A DNA stretch of 64,000 bases from Microbispora catharanthi (lineage in GTDB: Bacteria > Actinomycetota > Actinomycetes > Streptosporangiales > Streptosporangiaceae). The notes below the pieces were generated by a model that worked only from the letters and a program-made list of their open reading frames with translations, ran no database searches and was not told the DNA's origin. The number at the start of each line of letters is the position of its first letter. The first letter of the stretch is position 1. Below, in pieces: positions 25,868-35,256 of this stretch. Location of the stretch: the NCBI RefSeq assembly GCF_006334915.2, contig NZ_VDMA02000003.1, positions 124,001 to 188,000 on the forward strand, given 5' to 3'. A program made the translations under genes and the position numbers.

Positions 25868-27151
25868 ATGCCCCAGATCACTGTCAGCGGCGTGCCCGGC
25901 CTGCCCGAGGTGCGTCCCGGCGACGACATCGCCCTGCTCGTGGCGCAGGCCGCGCCCGACCTCCGGGACGGCGACATCCTGGTCGTGACCTCCAAGATCG
26001 TAAGCAAGGCCGAAGGCCGCATCCGCCAGGACAGCAGCCGTACGGCCGCGATCGAGGAGGAGACCGAGCGCGTGGTCGCGCGGCGCGGTGACACGGTCAT
26101 CGCGCAGACGCGGCACGGCTTCGTGATGGCCGCGGCCGGCGTCGACGCCTCCAACACCTCCCCCGGCACCGTGCTGCTGCTGCCCGAGGACCCGGACGCC
26201 TCGGCGGGCCGGATCCGCAGGGGGCTGCGCGAGCGGCTCGGCGTGCGGGCCGGGGTGATCGTCTCCGACACGTTCGGCCGGCCCTGGCGGCACGGCCTGA
26301 CCGACGTCGCCATCGGCGCGGCCGGCGTGCGCCCCCTGGAGGACCTGCGCGGCGGCGCCGACGGCTACGGCAACCCGCTCAACGCCACCGTCACGGCGCT
26401 GGCCGACGAGATCGCGGCGGCGGGCGACCTGGCGAAGGGCAAGCTGTCCGGCGTTCCGGTGGCCGTCGTCCGAGGGCTGGGCGACCTGGTGACCGACGAG
26501 GACGGCCCGGGCGGGCGGGTCCTCGTCCGCCCCGCCGACGAGGACATGTTCCGGTACGGCTCGGCCGACGTCGTCTTCGCCCGCCGCACGATCCGGGAGT
26601 TCTCCGCCGCCGAGGTGGACCCCGCGGCCGTACGGCGGGCCGTGGCCGCCGCCGTCGCCGCGCCCGCCCCGCACCACACCACGCCGTGGCGGTTCGTGCT
26701 GTTGGAGACCCCGCGGGCGCGTACGGAACTGCTCGACGCGATGCGGGACGCCTGGATCGAGGACCTGCGCTCCGACGGCTTCTCCGAGGAGTCGATCGCC
26801 CGGCGGATCCGGCGCGGCGACGTGCTGCGGAACGCGCCCTACCTGGCGGTGCCGTGCCTGGTGATGGACGGCTCGCACACCTACAGGGACGAGCGCAGGA
26901 ACGCCGCCGAGCGGGAGATGTTCGTGGTGGCCACCGGCGCCGGCGTGCAGAACTTCCTGGTCCAGCTCGCCGTGCAGGGGCTGGGCTCGGCGTGGGTGTC
27001 GTCCACGATGTTCTGCCGTGACGTGGTGCGCAAGGTGCTCGACCTGCCGCAGAACTGGGACCCGATGGGCGCCGTGGCCATCGGCCATCCCGCCGCGCCG
27101 CCGAAGGACCGGCCGCCGCGCGACCCGGCCGACTTCCACGTCACGAGGTGA
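25868..27151 (+). CDS. fbiB: F420-0:gamma-glutamyl ligase / dehydro-F420 reductase (FbiB)
   Basis: A 427-residue two-domain enzyme. The N-terminal CofE-like domain (about 1-235) adds gamma-linked glutamates to F420-0 and shows [26 protein letters not shown] and [15 protein letters not shown]. The C-terminal nitroreductase-like FMN domain (about 245-427) has [20 protein letters not shown] and [11 protein letters not shown] and in mycobacteria reduces dehydro-F420 species. Three in-frame ATGs occur; the one at 25868 is chosen because AGAGGAG lies just upstream. It follows fbiA by 31 bases. Length and domain order are normal for actinobacteria. Confidence 0.96.
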   Translation: MPQITVSGVPGLPEVRPGDDIALLVAQAAPDLRDGDILVVTSKIVSKAEGRIRQDSSRTAAIEEETERVVARRGDTVIAQTRHGFVMAAAGVDASNTSPGTVLLLPEDPDASAGRIRRGLRERLGVRAGVIVSDTFGRPWRHGLTDVAIGAAGVRPLEDLRGGADGYGNPLNATVTALADEIAAAGDLAKGKLSGVPVAVVRGLGDLVTDEDGPGGRVLVRPADEDMFRYGSADVVFARRTIREFSAAEVDPAAVRRAVAAAVAAPAPHHTTPWRFVLLETPRARTELLDAMRDAWIEDLRSDGFSEESIARRIRRGDVLRNAPYLAVPCLVMDGSHTYRDERRNAAEREMFVVATGAGVQNFLVQLAVQGLGSAWVSSTMFCRDVVRKVLDLPQNWDPMGAVAIGHPAAPPKDRPPRDPADFHVTR

Positions 27152-27160
27152 GCGCCGGAA

Positions 27161-27715
27161 TCACTGCCGCTCCATGTACCACTCCTGGTCCGCGAGGGTG
27201 TTGCACGTCCACTGGATGGCCTTCTTCCCGTTGCGGACCTCCCCCTTGCCGATGGCCAGGCACAGCCCGGTGGCGCGGTTCTGCAGGCGTCGCATGTCGT
27301 CGCGGACCCACTCCTGCTCCGCGCCGCCGTCTGTGCAGGGCCATTGGATGACGTACGCGCCCTTGCGGGTCTCGCCGCCGCCGATAGCAAGGCACATGCC
27401 GGTCTTGGCGTTCACAAGGCGGTGGCCGGAGTAGATCCACCTCTGGTCCTTCAGGCCGTTGCAGGTCCACTGGATGACCTTCTTCCCGGCCCTGACCTCG
27501 CCCTTGCCGATGGCCAGGCACAGACCGGTCTTCGCGTTCCTGAGCTGCCGGCCCTGTGTGGCCAATGTCTGTGTCGCCGATGTCTGTGTCGCCGATGTCC
27601 GGGCGGCCGCGGCGGAGGCGGGCGCGGCGGAGGCGGGCGCGGCGGAGGCGGGCGCGGCGACGGACACGCAGGCCACCGCGGCCGTCAGGCCGGCGGCGAG
27701 GAGCTTCTTCACCAC
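27161..27715 (-). CDS. Secreted ricin-type beta-trefoil lectin
   Basis: A 184-residue secreted protein: signal peptide (about 1-26), a repeat-rich linker, then one RICIN domain (about 55-184). Three trefoil lobes are visible, each with TGLCLAIGKGE or TGMCLAIGGGE, a Cys further on, and a QxW-type end (DQRW, EQEW, DQEW). Such domains bind galactose or other glycans, usually steering an enzyme to polysaccharide; here no catalytic domain is attached. GTG at 27715 has GAAGGGATC upstream. It is convergent with fbiB and downstream of the VWA gene. Linker repeats are unusually regular. Confidence 0.92.
   Translation of the reverse strand: MVKKLLAAGLTAAVACVSVAAPASAAPASAAPASAAAARTSATQTSATQTLATQGRQLRNAKTGLCLAIGKGEVRAGKKVIQWTCNGLKDQRWIYSGHRLVNAKTGMCLAIGGGETRKGAYVIQWPCTDGGAEQEWVRDDMRRLQNRATGLCLAIGKGEVRNGKKAIQWTCNTLADQEWYMERQ
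27556..27655. repeat. Two adjacent 15-bp triple repeats in the lectin linker
   Basis: Units GTGTGGCCAATGTCT, GTGTCGCCGATGTCT and GTGTCGCCGATGTCC (27556-27600) encode ATQTS-type pentapeptides. After a ten-base break, GGCGGAGGCGGGCGC occurs three times exactly (27611-27655), encoding APASA. Both lie between signal peptide and lectin domain and keep frame. Confidence 0.85.
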
Positions 27716-27782
27716 GGTCGATCCCTTCGGTCGATCTGCTTCGCCGGATTAGATGCCGATCGTGGTGAAGTGGTTGTGCTTT

Positions 27783-29546
27783 TCAGCGATTCGAGCAAGT
27801 CGGGTGGCACAGCCGCCGGGCCAGCGCCGACAGGAACACGTCGATGATCTGGCCCGGCTCCTGGGCCACGTAGAGCTGCCCGTTGGTGGCGGAGACGATC
27901 TCGTCGAGCGCCTGCCGGTCGGCGGCCTTGCCGAACGCGACCACGATGATCTGCACCGGCTTGTCCGGGTCCCACTCCTTGCGCAGCCTGTCGACGAGGT
28001 CGCGCCGCGAGACGCCCTTCCCGTCGTCCACGCCCGCGGTGAGCACCAGCAGGGCGTTGCTCATCAGGGGGTCGTAGCCCTTCGACACCGACCGGAAGCC
28101 CGTGTCGATCGCGTCGTACAGCGAACTGCTGCGGTCGCCGAGCGCCTTGATGCCGTCGGCCACCCGGAACAGGGCGGTCCTGCGGATCTCCTCCTGGCCG
28201 TCGTCGGGCTTGGTGATCGGGCCGAGGCCGATGAGTTCGCGATGGTCCGCGCCGTCCTTCAGGTCGCGGGCGAACTCCCACAGGCCCATGTGGGTCTCGT
28301 TCGGGAACAGCTGCAGGCCGAGCTTGGCCGCCTCGACCGCGACGTCCAGCCGGGTCTTCCCGCCCGCGCCCTTCGGCCCGTCGATCGGCTCGGCGTTCTC
28401 CTTCGACACGTCGGCCAGCACGAGGAGCCGGCTCGGCGGGGCCAGCCTGCTCCACGCCTCCAGCGCCTCGTCGATCACCTCGGCCGTGATCGACGGCCGC
28501 GGGCGCGGCAGTTCGGTCGAGATGCCCGCACCGCTGTCGAACGGCGGCTGCCCGTCGGCGCCGCGGAACCCGGCCTTCCGCACGGCCTCCTGCGTCGCCG
28601 CCGACCGCAGCCACGCCGCGAACAGCCGCGAGGCCGCCGCCCGGTCGGGGTCCGCGGCCGTCACGACGTACGGATAGTCGAGGTTGATCGTGCCCTCCTT
28701 CGGCTGGAGGGCGACCACGGGCTCCGCGCCGCTCCCGCGGTTGTGCGCCCACACCGACTGCTCGGGGACGATCACCACGGGACGCGACCAGAATCCGGGG
28801 GCGTCCACCGCGCCGAGCATGCTGCGGTAGTCGGGGGCCGATCCCGACTGCGCCATGCGCACGAACGCCGTGAGGTCGCGGTCGGCCTTCTCGCCCGTGC
28901 CGACGATGTCACGGGCCGCCGCGACGGTCGCGATCCCCGCCCCCGAGACCGACGGGTCGGGGATGCGTACGATGTCGGGCTCGTGCTCGGTGGGCTGGAG
29001 GCGTCCCCGCACCGTGGCGGGGAAGACCATGTCCCAGCTCATGGCCGTCCCCCCGGCGGCGAACCGCTCGGCGAGCGAGCGCCGGGTGGCGAAGACCAGC
29101 GGGGAGGTCGCGACCACGGTCTCGTCTGCGGCGATGTCCTGCCCGCCCTGCTTGCGGGCCAGCCGCACCCACACGGAGGAGTCGGCGATCCATCCGTCCG
29201 GGCGGTCGGGCAGGACGCCGGCCCGGTCGCCGATCAGCGTGCGGAGCACCGGCGCCGGGGGCTGCTCGGCCACCTGGACCTGGACGCACCGTCCCTCCAC
29301 CCCCGCGCCGGAGGCGTTGAACCGCTCGGCCGCGTCCATCACCGGCGGCGCGACGTCCACGGCGGCCGCGACGCTCACGAGGATCGGATCCCGGGCGGAA
29401 CACGTTCCCGTCGAGCGCGTGAGGAAGAGGACGCCCCCCGCCGCGACGATCGCCACTGCCGCCAGGGCCGCGACCACGCCCTTCCACCTGGCCTGCCTGC
29501 GGCGCCGCTCGACGGCGAAGGCGGCGCGGTGACGACCGGACGGCAC
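27783..29546 (-). CDS. Substrate-binding and VWA domain membrane protein
   Basis: A 587-residue protein with one N-terminal helix (about 24-44). Residues about 55-340 form a periplasmic-binding-protein-like domain (VAPPVMDAAERFNAS, GWIADSSVWVRLA, LVFATRRSLAERFAA, YPYVVTAADPDRAAASRLFAAW). Residues about 375-580 form a von Willebrand A domain. The MIDAS motif DxSxS is degraded to LADVSKENAE, and the usual LTDG reads LTAGVDD, so metal-dependent adhesion is doubtful. GGGAAGGA precedes the GTG. It sits downstream of fbiC on the same strand. Function is unknown; a surface sensor or binding role is inferred. Confidence 0.88.
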   Translation of the reverse strand: MPSGRHRAAFAVERRRRQARWKGVVAALAAVAIVAAGGVLFLTRSTGTCSARDPILVSVAAAVDVAPPVMDAAERFNASGAGVEGRCVQVQVAEQPPAPVLRTLIGDRAGVLPDRPDGWIADSSVWVRLARKQGGQDIAADETVVATSPLVFATRRSLAERFAAGGTAMSWDMVFPATVRGRLQPTEHEPDIVRIPDPSVSGAGIATVAAARDIVGTGEKADRDLTAFVRMAQSGSAPDYRSMLGAVDAPGFWSRPVVIVPEQSVWAHNRGSGAEPVVALQPKEGTINLDYPYVVTAADPDRAAASRLFAAWLRSAATQEAVRKAGFRGADGQPPFDSGAGISTELPRPRPSITAEVIDEALEAWSRLAPPSRLLVLADVSKENAEPIDGPKGAGGKTRLDVAVEAAKLGLQLFPNETHMGLWEFARDLKDGADHRELIGLGPITKPDDGQEEIRRTALFRVADGIKALGDRSSSLYDAIDTGFRSVSKGYDPLMSNALLVLTAGVDDGKGVSRRDLVDRLRKEWDPDKPVQIIVVAFGKAADRQALDEIVSATNGQLYVAQEPGQIIDVFLSALARRLCHPTCSNR

Positions 29547-29659
29547 GGTGCGGGTCCTTCCCAGTTCTCATGACCGGTGCAGCGGCATTGTGATTCTGCC
29601 CATCCCCCCCGCGTGCGGCGCAAGAGCGAAATAGAACTTGTTATATACAGCGCGTCCAA

Positions 29660-32284
29660 TTACTCCCGACGCACGACGGGCGAGACCGTGAGCAGCGGCC
29701 CGCGGACCGACTGGCACACTCCGTCGCTGCGCCGGGCCGCCTCGGCCCGCTCCTCGCTCGGCCGGCCGTACGACGTGGTGCGCTGGCGCAGCGGACGGCC
29801 GGTCGGCGCGACCATGGCCGCGATCTCGCTGATCGTCTTGTAGGAGCCGTTCTCCGAGCCGGCCATCCGGCTGATCGTCTCCTCCATGAGCGTGCCGCCG
29901 AGGTCGTTCACGCCTCCGGCGAGCACGTCCCGGCACAGGTCGTCGCGAAGCTTCACCCAGGAGCACTGGATGTTGCGGATCGCGCCGTGCAGCATGATCC
30001 GCGCCAGGGCGTGGACGGCCCGGTTCTCCCGCGCGGTCGGCCCCGGCCTGGCGATCCCCGCCAGGTAGATCGGGGCGCTGTGGTGCACGAACGGCAGCAG
30101 CACGAACTCGCTGAACCCGCCCGTCTCCTCCTGGATCGAACGGATCAGCCGGATGTGGCGCACCCAGTGCTCGTGGGTGTCCACGTGGCCGTACATCATG
30201 GTCGAGGTCGTCGGGACGCCGACCCGGTGGGCGGTGGTGATGACCTCGATCCACTCCCGGGCGGGCAGCTTGCCCTTGGTCAGCACCCACCGCACGTCGT
30301 CGTCGAGGATCTCGGCGGCCGTGCCGGGCAGCGAGTCGACCCCCGCCTCCCGCGCCGCGTGCAGCCACTCCTCGACCGACAGGTTCGTACGGCTCGCGCC
30401 GTTGACGACCTCCATCGGCGAGAACGCGTGCACGTGGATCTCGGGGCAGCGTTCCTTTACCGCGCGGGCGATGTCGAAATAGGCCGTGCCGGGCAGGTCG
30501 GGGTGGATGCCGCCCTGCATGCACACCTCGGTCGCCCCGGCCTCCCACGCCTCCTGCGCCCGGTCGGCCACCTCGCTCAGCGACAGGGTGTAGGCGTCGG
30601 CGTCGGTGCGCCGCTGGGCGAACGCGCAGAAGCGGCAGCCGGTGTAGCAGACGTTGGTGAAGTTGATGTTCCGGTTGACGACGTAGGTGACGTCGTCGCC
30701 CACCGCCTCGCGGCGCAGCCCGTCGGCGATCCGGCACAGCTCCTCCAGGCCGGCGTCGTCGGCGCCCGCCCCCGACTGGTCCCCGGCGAGGTCGAGCAGC
30801 GTCAGCGCCTGCTCGTCGGTCAGCCGCGCCGGGTCCGCCTCGGCCTGCCGCAGCGCCTCCCGCACGTCCGCCCTCACGGCCCCGTCTCGTCCGCCGCTGG
30901 GCAGACGCTCGCGCAGGGCGTCCCAGTCGCCGTACACGCTGTCGAAGTCGGCGCGGCGGTCGCCCGTCCGGCCCTCGGCGTCGACGGCGGTGTGCAGGTC
31001 GGCCCGTCCGCCGGTGACGAGGCCGCCGTCGGGCTCCTGCCACGGACGGCCCGCGAGCACGGCGTCCTCCCGCGCGAGCCCGGTGGCGGGGTCGGCCAGC
31101 GCCGCGACGTGCTCGGTGAGCCGGGGGTCGAGCCACGGCTCCCCCGCGAGCACATACTCGGGATAGATCGTGAGGCGCTCGCGCAGCCTGAACCCGGCGG
31201 TGGCGGTCCGCGCCGCCAGGTCGTCGATCTGCGGCCACGGGCGCTCGGGGTTGACGTGGTCGGGCGTGAGCGGGGACACGCCGCCCCAGTCGTCGATGCC
31301 CGCCCGCAGCATCAGCGCGTACTCCTCGCCGATCAGGTTGGGCGGCGCCTGCACGCGAACCTTCGGGCCGAGCACGAGCCGCGTCACCGCGATCGTCGCG
31401 GCCAGCTCGTGCAGGTCGGCGTCGGGCATTCCGCGCATGGCCGTGTCGGGCTTGGCGCGGAAGTTCTGGACGATGACCTCCTGGATGCCGCCGTACTCCC
31501 TGGCCACCCGGCGGATCGCGAAGATCGACTCGGCTCGCTCCTCGATCGTCTCGCCGATGCCGATCAGCAGGCCCGTAGTGAACGGCACGCTGGAGCGGCC
31601 GGCGTCCTCCAGCACGCGCAGCCGTACGTCCGGGTCCTTGTCGGGAGAGCCGTAGTGGGCCTCGCCCTTCTCGGTGAACAGCCGCCGTGAGGTGGTCTCC
31701 AGCATCATGCCCATCGAGGGCGCGACCGGCTTGAGCCGCTGCAGGTCCTTCCAGGTCAGGACGCCGGGGTTGAGGTGGGGCAGCAACCCCGTCTCCTCCA
31801 GCACCCGGATGGCCATCGCCCGGACGTACGACAGCGTGTCGTCGTACCCGTGGGCGTCGAGCCACTCGCGCGCCTGGTGCCACCGGTCCTCCGGCCGGTC
31901 GCCGAGCGTGAACAGCGCCTCCTTGCAGCCCATCGCCGCGCCCTGGCGGGCGATCTCCAGCACCTCGTCGGGGGACAGAAAGGCGCTGGGCAGCTTGTGC
32001 GGCGCGGTGGCGAACGTGCAGTAGCCGCATCGGTCCCGGCACAGCCGGGTCAGCGGGATGAACACCTTGCGGCTGTAGGTGATGACGCCGGGCCGTCCGG
32101 CGGCCTCCAGTCCCGCGTCCCTGACCCGCGAGGCGTGCGCGAGCAGGGCGTCCAGGTCGTCGCCGCGGGCGCGCAGCAGGATCGCCGCCTCGGCGAGGTC
32201 GAGGGTCTTGCCGTCCCTGGCCCGCGCGAGGGCCCGGCGGGTGCCGCTGTCGGAGCTGACGTTCGGGGGTCGCTTCGCCGTCAT
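29660..32284 (-). CDS. fbiC: FO synthase, bifunctional CofG/CofH (FbiC)
   Basis: An 874-residue double radical-SAM enzyme that makes the deazaflavin Fo from 5-amino-6-ribitylamino-uracil and tyrosine. The N-terminal CofG half carries CRDRCGYC (Cys82, 86, 89); the C-terminal CofH half carries CYTGCRFC (Cys546, 550, 553). Both are CxxxCxxC cluster sites, and both halves continue with typical barrel motifs ([24 protein letters not shown]). The ATG at 32284 is preferred over GTG at 32293 because AGGG is well spaced. In this genome all of fbiA, fbiB and fbiC lie within 8 kb, whereas fbiC is distant in M. tuberculosis. Confidence 0.97.
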   Translation of the reverse strand: MTAKRPPNVSSDSGTRRALARARDGKTLDLAEAAILLRARGDDLDALLAHASRVRDAGLEAAGRPGVITYSRKVFIPLTRLCRDRCGYCTFATAPHKLPSAFLSPDEVLEIARQGAAMGCKEALFTLGDRPEDRWHQAREWLDAHGYDDTLSYVRAMAIRVLEETGLLPHLNPGVLTWKDLQRLKPVAPSMGMMLETTSRRLFTEKGEAHYGSPDKDPDVRLRVLEDAGRSSVPFTTGLLIGIGETIEERAESIFAIRRVAREYGGIQEVIVQNFRAKPDTAMRGMPDADLHELAATIAVTRLVLGPKVRVQAPPNLIGEEYALMLRAGIDDWGGVSPLTPDHVNPERPWPQIDDLAARTATAGFRLRERLTIYPEYVLAGEPWLDPRLTEHVAALADPATGLAREDAVLAGRPWQEPDGGLVTGGRADLHTAVDAEGRTGDRRADFDSVYGDWDALRERLPSGGRDGAVRADVREALRQAEADPARLTDEQALTLLDLAGDQSGAGADDAGLEELCRIADGLRREAVGDDVTYVVNRNINFTNVCYTGCRFCAFAQRRTDADAYTLSLSEVADRAQEAWEAGATEVCMQGGIHPDLPGTAYFDIARAVKERCPEIHVHAFSPMEVVNGASRTNLSVEEWLHAAREAGVDSLPGTAAEILDDDVRWVLTKGKLPAREWIEVITTAHRVGVPTTSTMMYGHVDTHEHWVRHIRLIRSIQEETGGFSEFVLLPFVHHSAPIYLAGIARPGPTARENRAVHALARIMLHGAIRNIQCSWVKLRDDLCRDVLAGGVNDLGGTLMEETISRMAGSENGSYKTISEIAAMVAPTGRPLRQRTTSYGRPSEERAEAARRSDGVCQSVRGPLLTVSPVVRRE

Positions 32285-32412
32285 ACGCCGCACCCTATGA
32301 GGCGTGGGTCCGTCCGGCGCACCCAGCCCCCGGCCGCTCGTACGGGAGAAGTCATGGCGCGCGCCCGCCGGGCAGTTTGCGGCCGGAGGGTATTAGCGAT
32401 GGGACCACATCG

Positions 32413-32862
32413 ATGAACGGGGGAAATTCGGTGGCTGTTATCGGGGCGAATGGGGCGTTTTGTCTAGCCTCAGGGGTCCGGTCGCTGGCCGTCGCGACGC
32501 TCGTCATCGGGTTGTCGGCGTCGGCGGCCGAGGCCTTCGCGGCGCCGTACGCCGGGCACGGCGGCGGATCGGGCAAGGGCCACGCCAAGCAGGTCACGGA
32601 CGGCCGCAACACGGCCAACACGCCCGCGATCGCCAGCGCCCCCCGGCAGGTGTCCATGGGCAGGCGCAACGTGAACGCCCCCGCCGGCAACAACGGCCTC
32701 GCGTTCGCCGGCCTCCAGCAGGAGTCGAGCGTCAGTTTCTTCACCAACACCCTCAACGGGCGGTGCCACGCGGGGGTCGAGCACTGCGGGATCAACCAGG
32801 ACCTGAAGACACACGAAGCCGGCGGCGCGTGGCGCGCCGGACGTGGTCAGAAGGCCCGGTAG
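32413..32862 (+). CDS. Hypothetical secreted protein
   Basis: A 149-residue protein with a credible signal peptide (GVRSLAVATLVIGLSASAAEA, cut here to key parts, about residues 22-42) followed by a Gly/His-rich segment (YAGHGGGSGKGHAKQ) and a polar tail with two Cys (GRCHAGVEHCGINQ). The ATG at 32413 has a weak GGGA upstream; a GTG at 32431 with ACGGGGGAAATTCG before it is a good alternative. Its 3' end overlaps the convergent glycosylase gene by 16 bases. I recognise no family. Coding status is likely but not certain. Confidence 0.55.
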   Translation: MNGGNSVAVIGANGAFCLASGVRSLAVATLVIGLSASAAEAFAAPYAGHGGGSGKGHAKQVTDGRNTANTPAIASAPRQVSMGRRNVNAPAGNNGLAFAGLQQESSVSFFTNTLNGRCHAGVEHCGINQDLKTHEAGGAWRAGRGQKAR

Positions 32863-33818
32863 TCGCGCGGGGCCATACGGGGGCCGCGCGCCGGCGGCCT
32901 GACGCCGCTGAGCTCGATCAGCCGGACCACACGGTGGCGGTGTCCGCGGAACGGCTCGAGCAGGTCGAGTATGCCGTCGTCGTCGGTCTTCTGCCCGGTC
33001 AGCGCGTAGCCGACGATCCCCGGAAGGTGGAAGTCACCCACGCTCGGGGCGTCCGGGTCGCCGTGGGCCCGCTGGCGCACCTCGGCGGAGGTCCACACGC
33101 CGATGCCCGGCAGCGCCCGCAGCAGGCGGTCCGCCTCCGCCGACGCCTCCGTGGTGCGCTCCAGCTTCTCGGCGTGCCGGGCCGCGTTGACGATCGTCCT
33201 GGCTCGTACGGCCTCCGCGCCCGCCCGGTGCCAGTCCCACGACGGGATCGCCCGCCACACCTCCGGCGGCGGCATCACGTGCATGCCCTCGGGGGCCGGG
33301 CCGGGGGCCGGCTCGCCGTACCGGCCCATGAGGAACCGCCAGGCCCGCCATGCCTCCCTGCCGACCACCTTCTGCTCCAGCACGGCGGGCGCGAGCGCCT
33401 CGAAGACCCGCAGGGAGCGCCCGATCCGCAGCCCGCCGGCACGCCCGGCCAGTCCCGCGACGAACGCGGCGGCGCGGGCCTGCCGGGGATCGCCCGAGCG
33501 GGTGAGCCGCGCGAGCGTCGCGGCGAAGCCGGCCACGTCGTCGTCGGCGCCCAGCAGCGACGGAAGCGTCTCAAGCAGCCAGTCCGCCCCCGGCCCCCAC
33601 GCCTGCCCGAGGACCTCGCCGCCGCTCACCGTCACGCGCAGGGTGCCGGGCCCTTCGGGGGTGCGCGAGGTGCGCCAGATCGCCCCGTCCGGGGTACGCC
33701 GCCAGGCCGGGTCGCCTCCCCCGTGCCGGTGCGGCGACAGCGTCAGCGCGAGGTCGAACGGCGCCGACGGCCGCCAGTGCCGCTCGCTTCGCCGTCCGGT
33801 GGAAGCCGTTCGGATCAT
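32847..33818 (-). CDS. DNA-3-methyladenine glycosylase 2 (AlkA/HhH-GPD) family protein
   Basis: A 323-residue base-excision repair enzyme that removes alkylated bases from DNA. The N-terminal part (FDLALTLSPHRHGGGDPAWRR) is the AlkA-like beta domain. The helix-hairpin-helix core is LLRALPGIGVWTSAEV, and SVGDFHLP provides the catalytic Asp. PAVLEQKVVGREAWRAWRFL is the usual interdomain helix. ATG at 33818 follows the manC stop by one base (TGAAATG), so translation is coupled. It has no functional link to the surrounding sugar genes and is present by position only. Confidence 0.9.
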   Translation of the reverse strand: MIRTASTGRRSERHWRPSAPFDLALTLSPHRHGGGDPAWRRTPDGAIWRTSRTPEGPGTLRVTVSGGEVLGQAWGPGADWLLETLPSLLGADDDVAGFAATLARLTRSGDPRQARAAAFVAGLAGRAGGLRIGRSLRVFEALAPAVLEQKVVGREAWRAWRFLMGRYGEPAPGPAPEGMHVMPPPEVWRAIPSWDWHRAGAEAVRARTIVNAARHAEKLERTTEASAEADRLLRALPGIGVWTSAEVRQRAHGDPDAPSVGDFHLPGIVGYALTGQKTDDDGILDLLEPFRGHRHRVVRLIELSGVRPPARGPRMAPRDYRAF

Positions 33819-33819
33819 T

Positions 33820-34908
33820 TCAGACGTCGCTGGAGAAGCGGACCGCACACTCGGGCAGATTTACCCCGGGCCAGACGCGTATACCGGAGGTGAGCTCGTT
33901 GCCGGGGCCGATGAGCGCGCCGTCGCCGACGACGACCTGGCGCAGCACGGCGCCGGAGGCGACGCGGGCGCCGACGCCGACGACCGAGTCCACGACGGTC
34001 GCGCCGGACGCGACGTGGCAGTCCTCGGACAGCACGCTGCCGCGTACGCTCGCGCCGGCCTCGACGGTGGCCCGGGCGCCGACTACCGTGCCACCGGTGA
34101 CCTTGGCCTCGGGCGACACGACGGCCCCGTCCAGCAGGAGGCTCTCGCCCACCGGACCCGGCAGCGCGGGCGAGCCGAGCTTGCCCAGCACCAGGTCGGC
34201 CGAGCCCTGCACGAACGCCGCCGGCGTGCCCACGTCCAGCCAGTACGACGTGTCGGCGTAGCCGAGCACCAGCTCGCCGGCCGCGATCAGCCCGGGGAAG
34301 GTCTCCCGCTCCACCGACACCACCTGGCCCTCGGGGATCGTGTCGATGACCGAGCGCTGGAACACGTAGCAGCCGGCGTTGATCCGGTTCGTCACGGGAT
34401 TGGGCGTCTTCTCCAGGAAGGCGCTGACCCGGCCGTCGTCGTCCGTCGGCACGCAGCCGAACCTCGACGGGTCGTCCACCTCCGTGAGATGGAGGGTCAC
34501 CGCGGCCCCCCGTGAAACGTGCAGGTCCACCTGCGCCGCGATGTCGTGGCCGGACAGGATGTCGCCGTTCAGCACGAGCACCGGCGCCTCGGGCGGGCAG
34601 GTCAGCGCCCGCGCGGCATTGCGGATCGCGCCGCCGGTGCCGAGCGGGGTGTCCTCGGTCATGTAGACGATCTCCAGGCCGAAGCCCGACCCGTCCCCGA
34701 ACGCCTCGCCGAACATGGAGGCCCGATAGGACGTCGCGAAGACCACCCGGCGCACCCCGTACGCCCGCGCCTTGGCCAGCTGGTGCGCGAGGAAGGGCAC
34801 CCCCGCCGTCGGAAGCAGCGGCTTGGGCGTGCTGAGTGTCAGCGGTCGCAGACGCGTGCCCTGGCCGCCCACGAGAAGGATGGCCTCAAGACCATCCGGC
34901 GACCGCAC
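33820..34908 (-). CDS. manC: Mannose-1-phosphate guanylyltransferase-type NDP-sugar pyrophosphorylase
   Basis: A 362-residue nucleotidyltransferase forming an NDP-sugar from sugar-1-phosphate, most likely GDP-mannose. The N-terminal catalytic domain has AILLVGGQGTRLRPLTLSTP KP-type signature (about 9-30), PLGTGGAIRNAA, and LVLNGDILSG with the metal Asp; TSYWLDVGTP is the sugar-binding loop. From about residue 245 a left-handed beta-helix of hexapeptide repeats follows (GTVVGARATVEAGASV). GTG at 34908 has AGGGAGAG upstream; a GTG 15 bases earlier has none. The M. tuberculosis counterpart is Rv3264c. Donor specificity is inferred from synteny with ManB. Confidence 0.9.
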   Translation of the reverse strand: MRSPDGLEAILLVGGQGTRLRPLTLSTPKPLLPTAGVPFLAHQLAKARAYGVRRVVFATSYRASMFGEAFGDGSGFGLEIVYMTEDTPLGTGGAIRNAARALTCPPEAPVLVLNGDILSGHDIAAQVDLHVSRGAAVTLHLTEVDDPSRFGCVPTDDDGRVSAFLEKTPNPVTNRINAGCYVFQRSVIDTIPEGQVVSVERETFPGLIAAGELVLGYADTSYWLDVGTPAAFVQGSADLVLGKLGSPALPGPVGESLLLDGAVVSPEAKVTGGTVVGARATVEAGASVRGSVLSEDCHVASGATVVDSVVGVGARVASGAVLRQVVVGDGALIGPGNELTSGIRVWPGVNLPECAVRFSSDV

Positions 34909-35256
34909 AGAACTCTCCCTCACAGCCGCGAGGGTAGCCTAGCCGGGCCCTCCGCATGGCTTGCCGCCGCCGACCGTTGTGCGGACGTTTCACGACAGGC
35001 GCGAAATCTCCGTTCGCGAACCCCAAACCGGGCGATACCAGGGGATGATTTCGCCTCAACATAAGCATTGAAAATGGACGCCCGGAAATCGAGACGCCAC
35101 CGAGCAGCACATGCCAAGCTCCGCTGCGTCTGCGGATATCTCAACGAAACTGAAGGGTTAAGCTCCGGACGGTGCCAGGCCGAATAGCGCGTGACTCCAT
35201 GCGGGCGAGCAATGCGGCGCACTGCGCAGGCGACTCGGCCTGTGGCGTTCGCCTTC
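34909..35256. other. Intergenic region upstream of manC, no gene seen
   Basis: About 350 bases between manC and a GT4 gene on the same strand. The stretch 35020-35170 is noticeably less GC-rich than coding DNA around it. Short reading frames here lack start signals and codon bias. A TAGGCT element at 34936-34941 (reverse strand) resembles a -10 box for manC, but no clear -35 accompanies it. No strong hairpin is visible after the GT4 stop. Confidence 0.5.

Noticed and set aside
27556-27655. Phase-variable promoter repeats
   Set aside because: Units are 15 bp and in frame within a secreted protein; copy change alters the linker, not expression.
34886-35110. A 74-residue reverse frame between manC and the GT4 gene
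   Set aside because: It overlaps the manC start, lacks a Shine-Dalgarno and has no coding bias.
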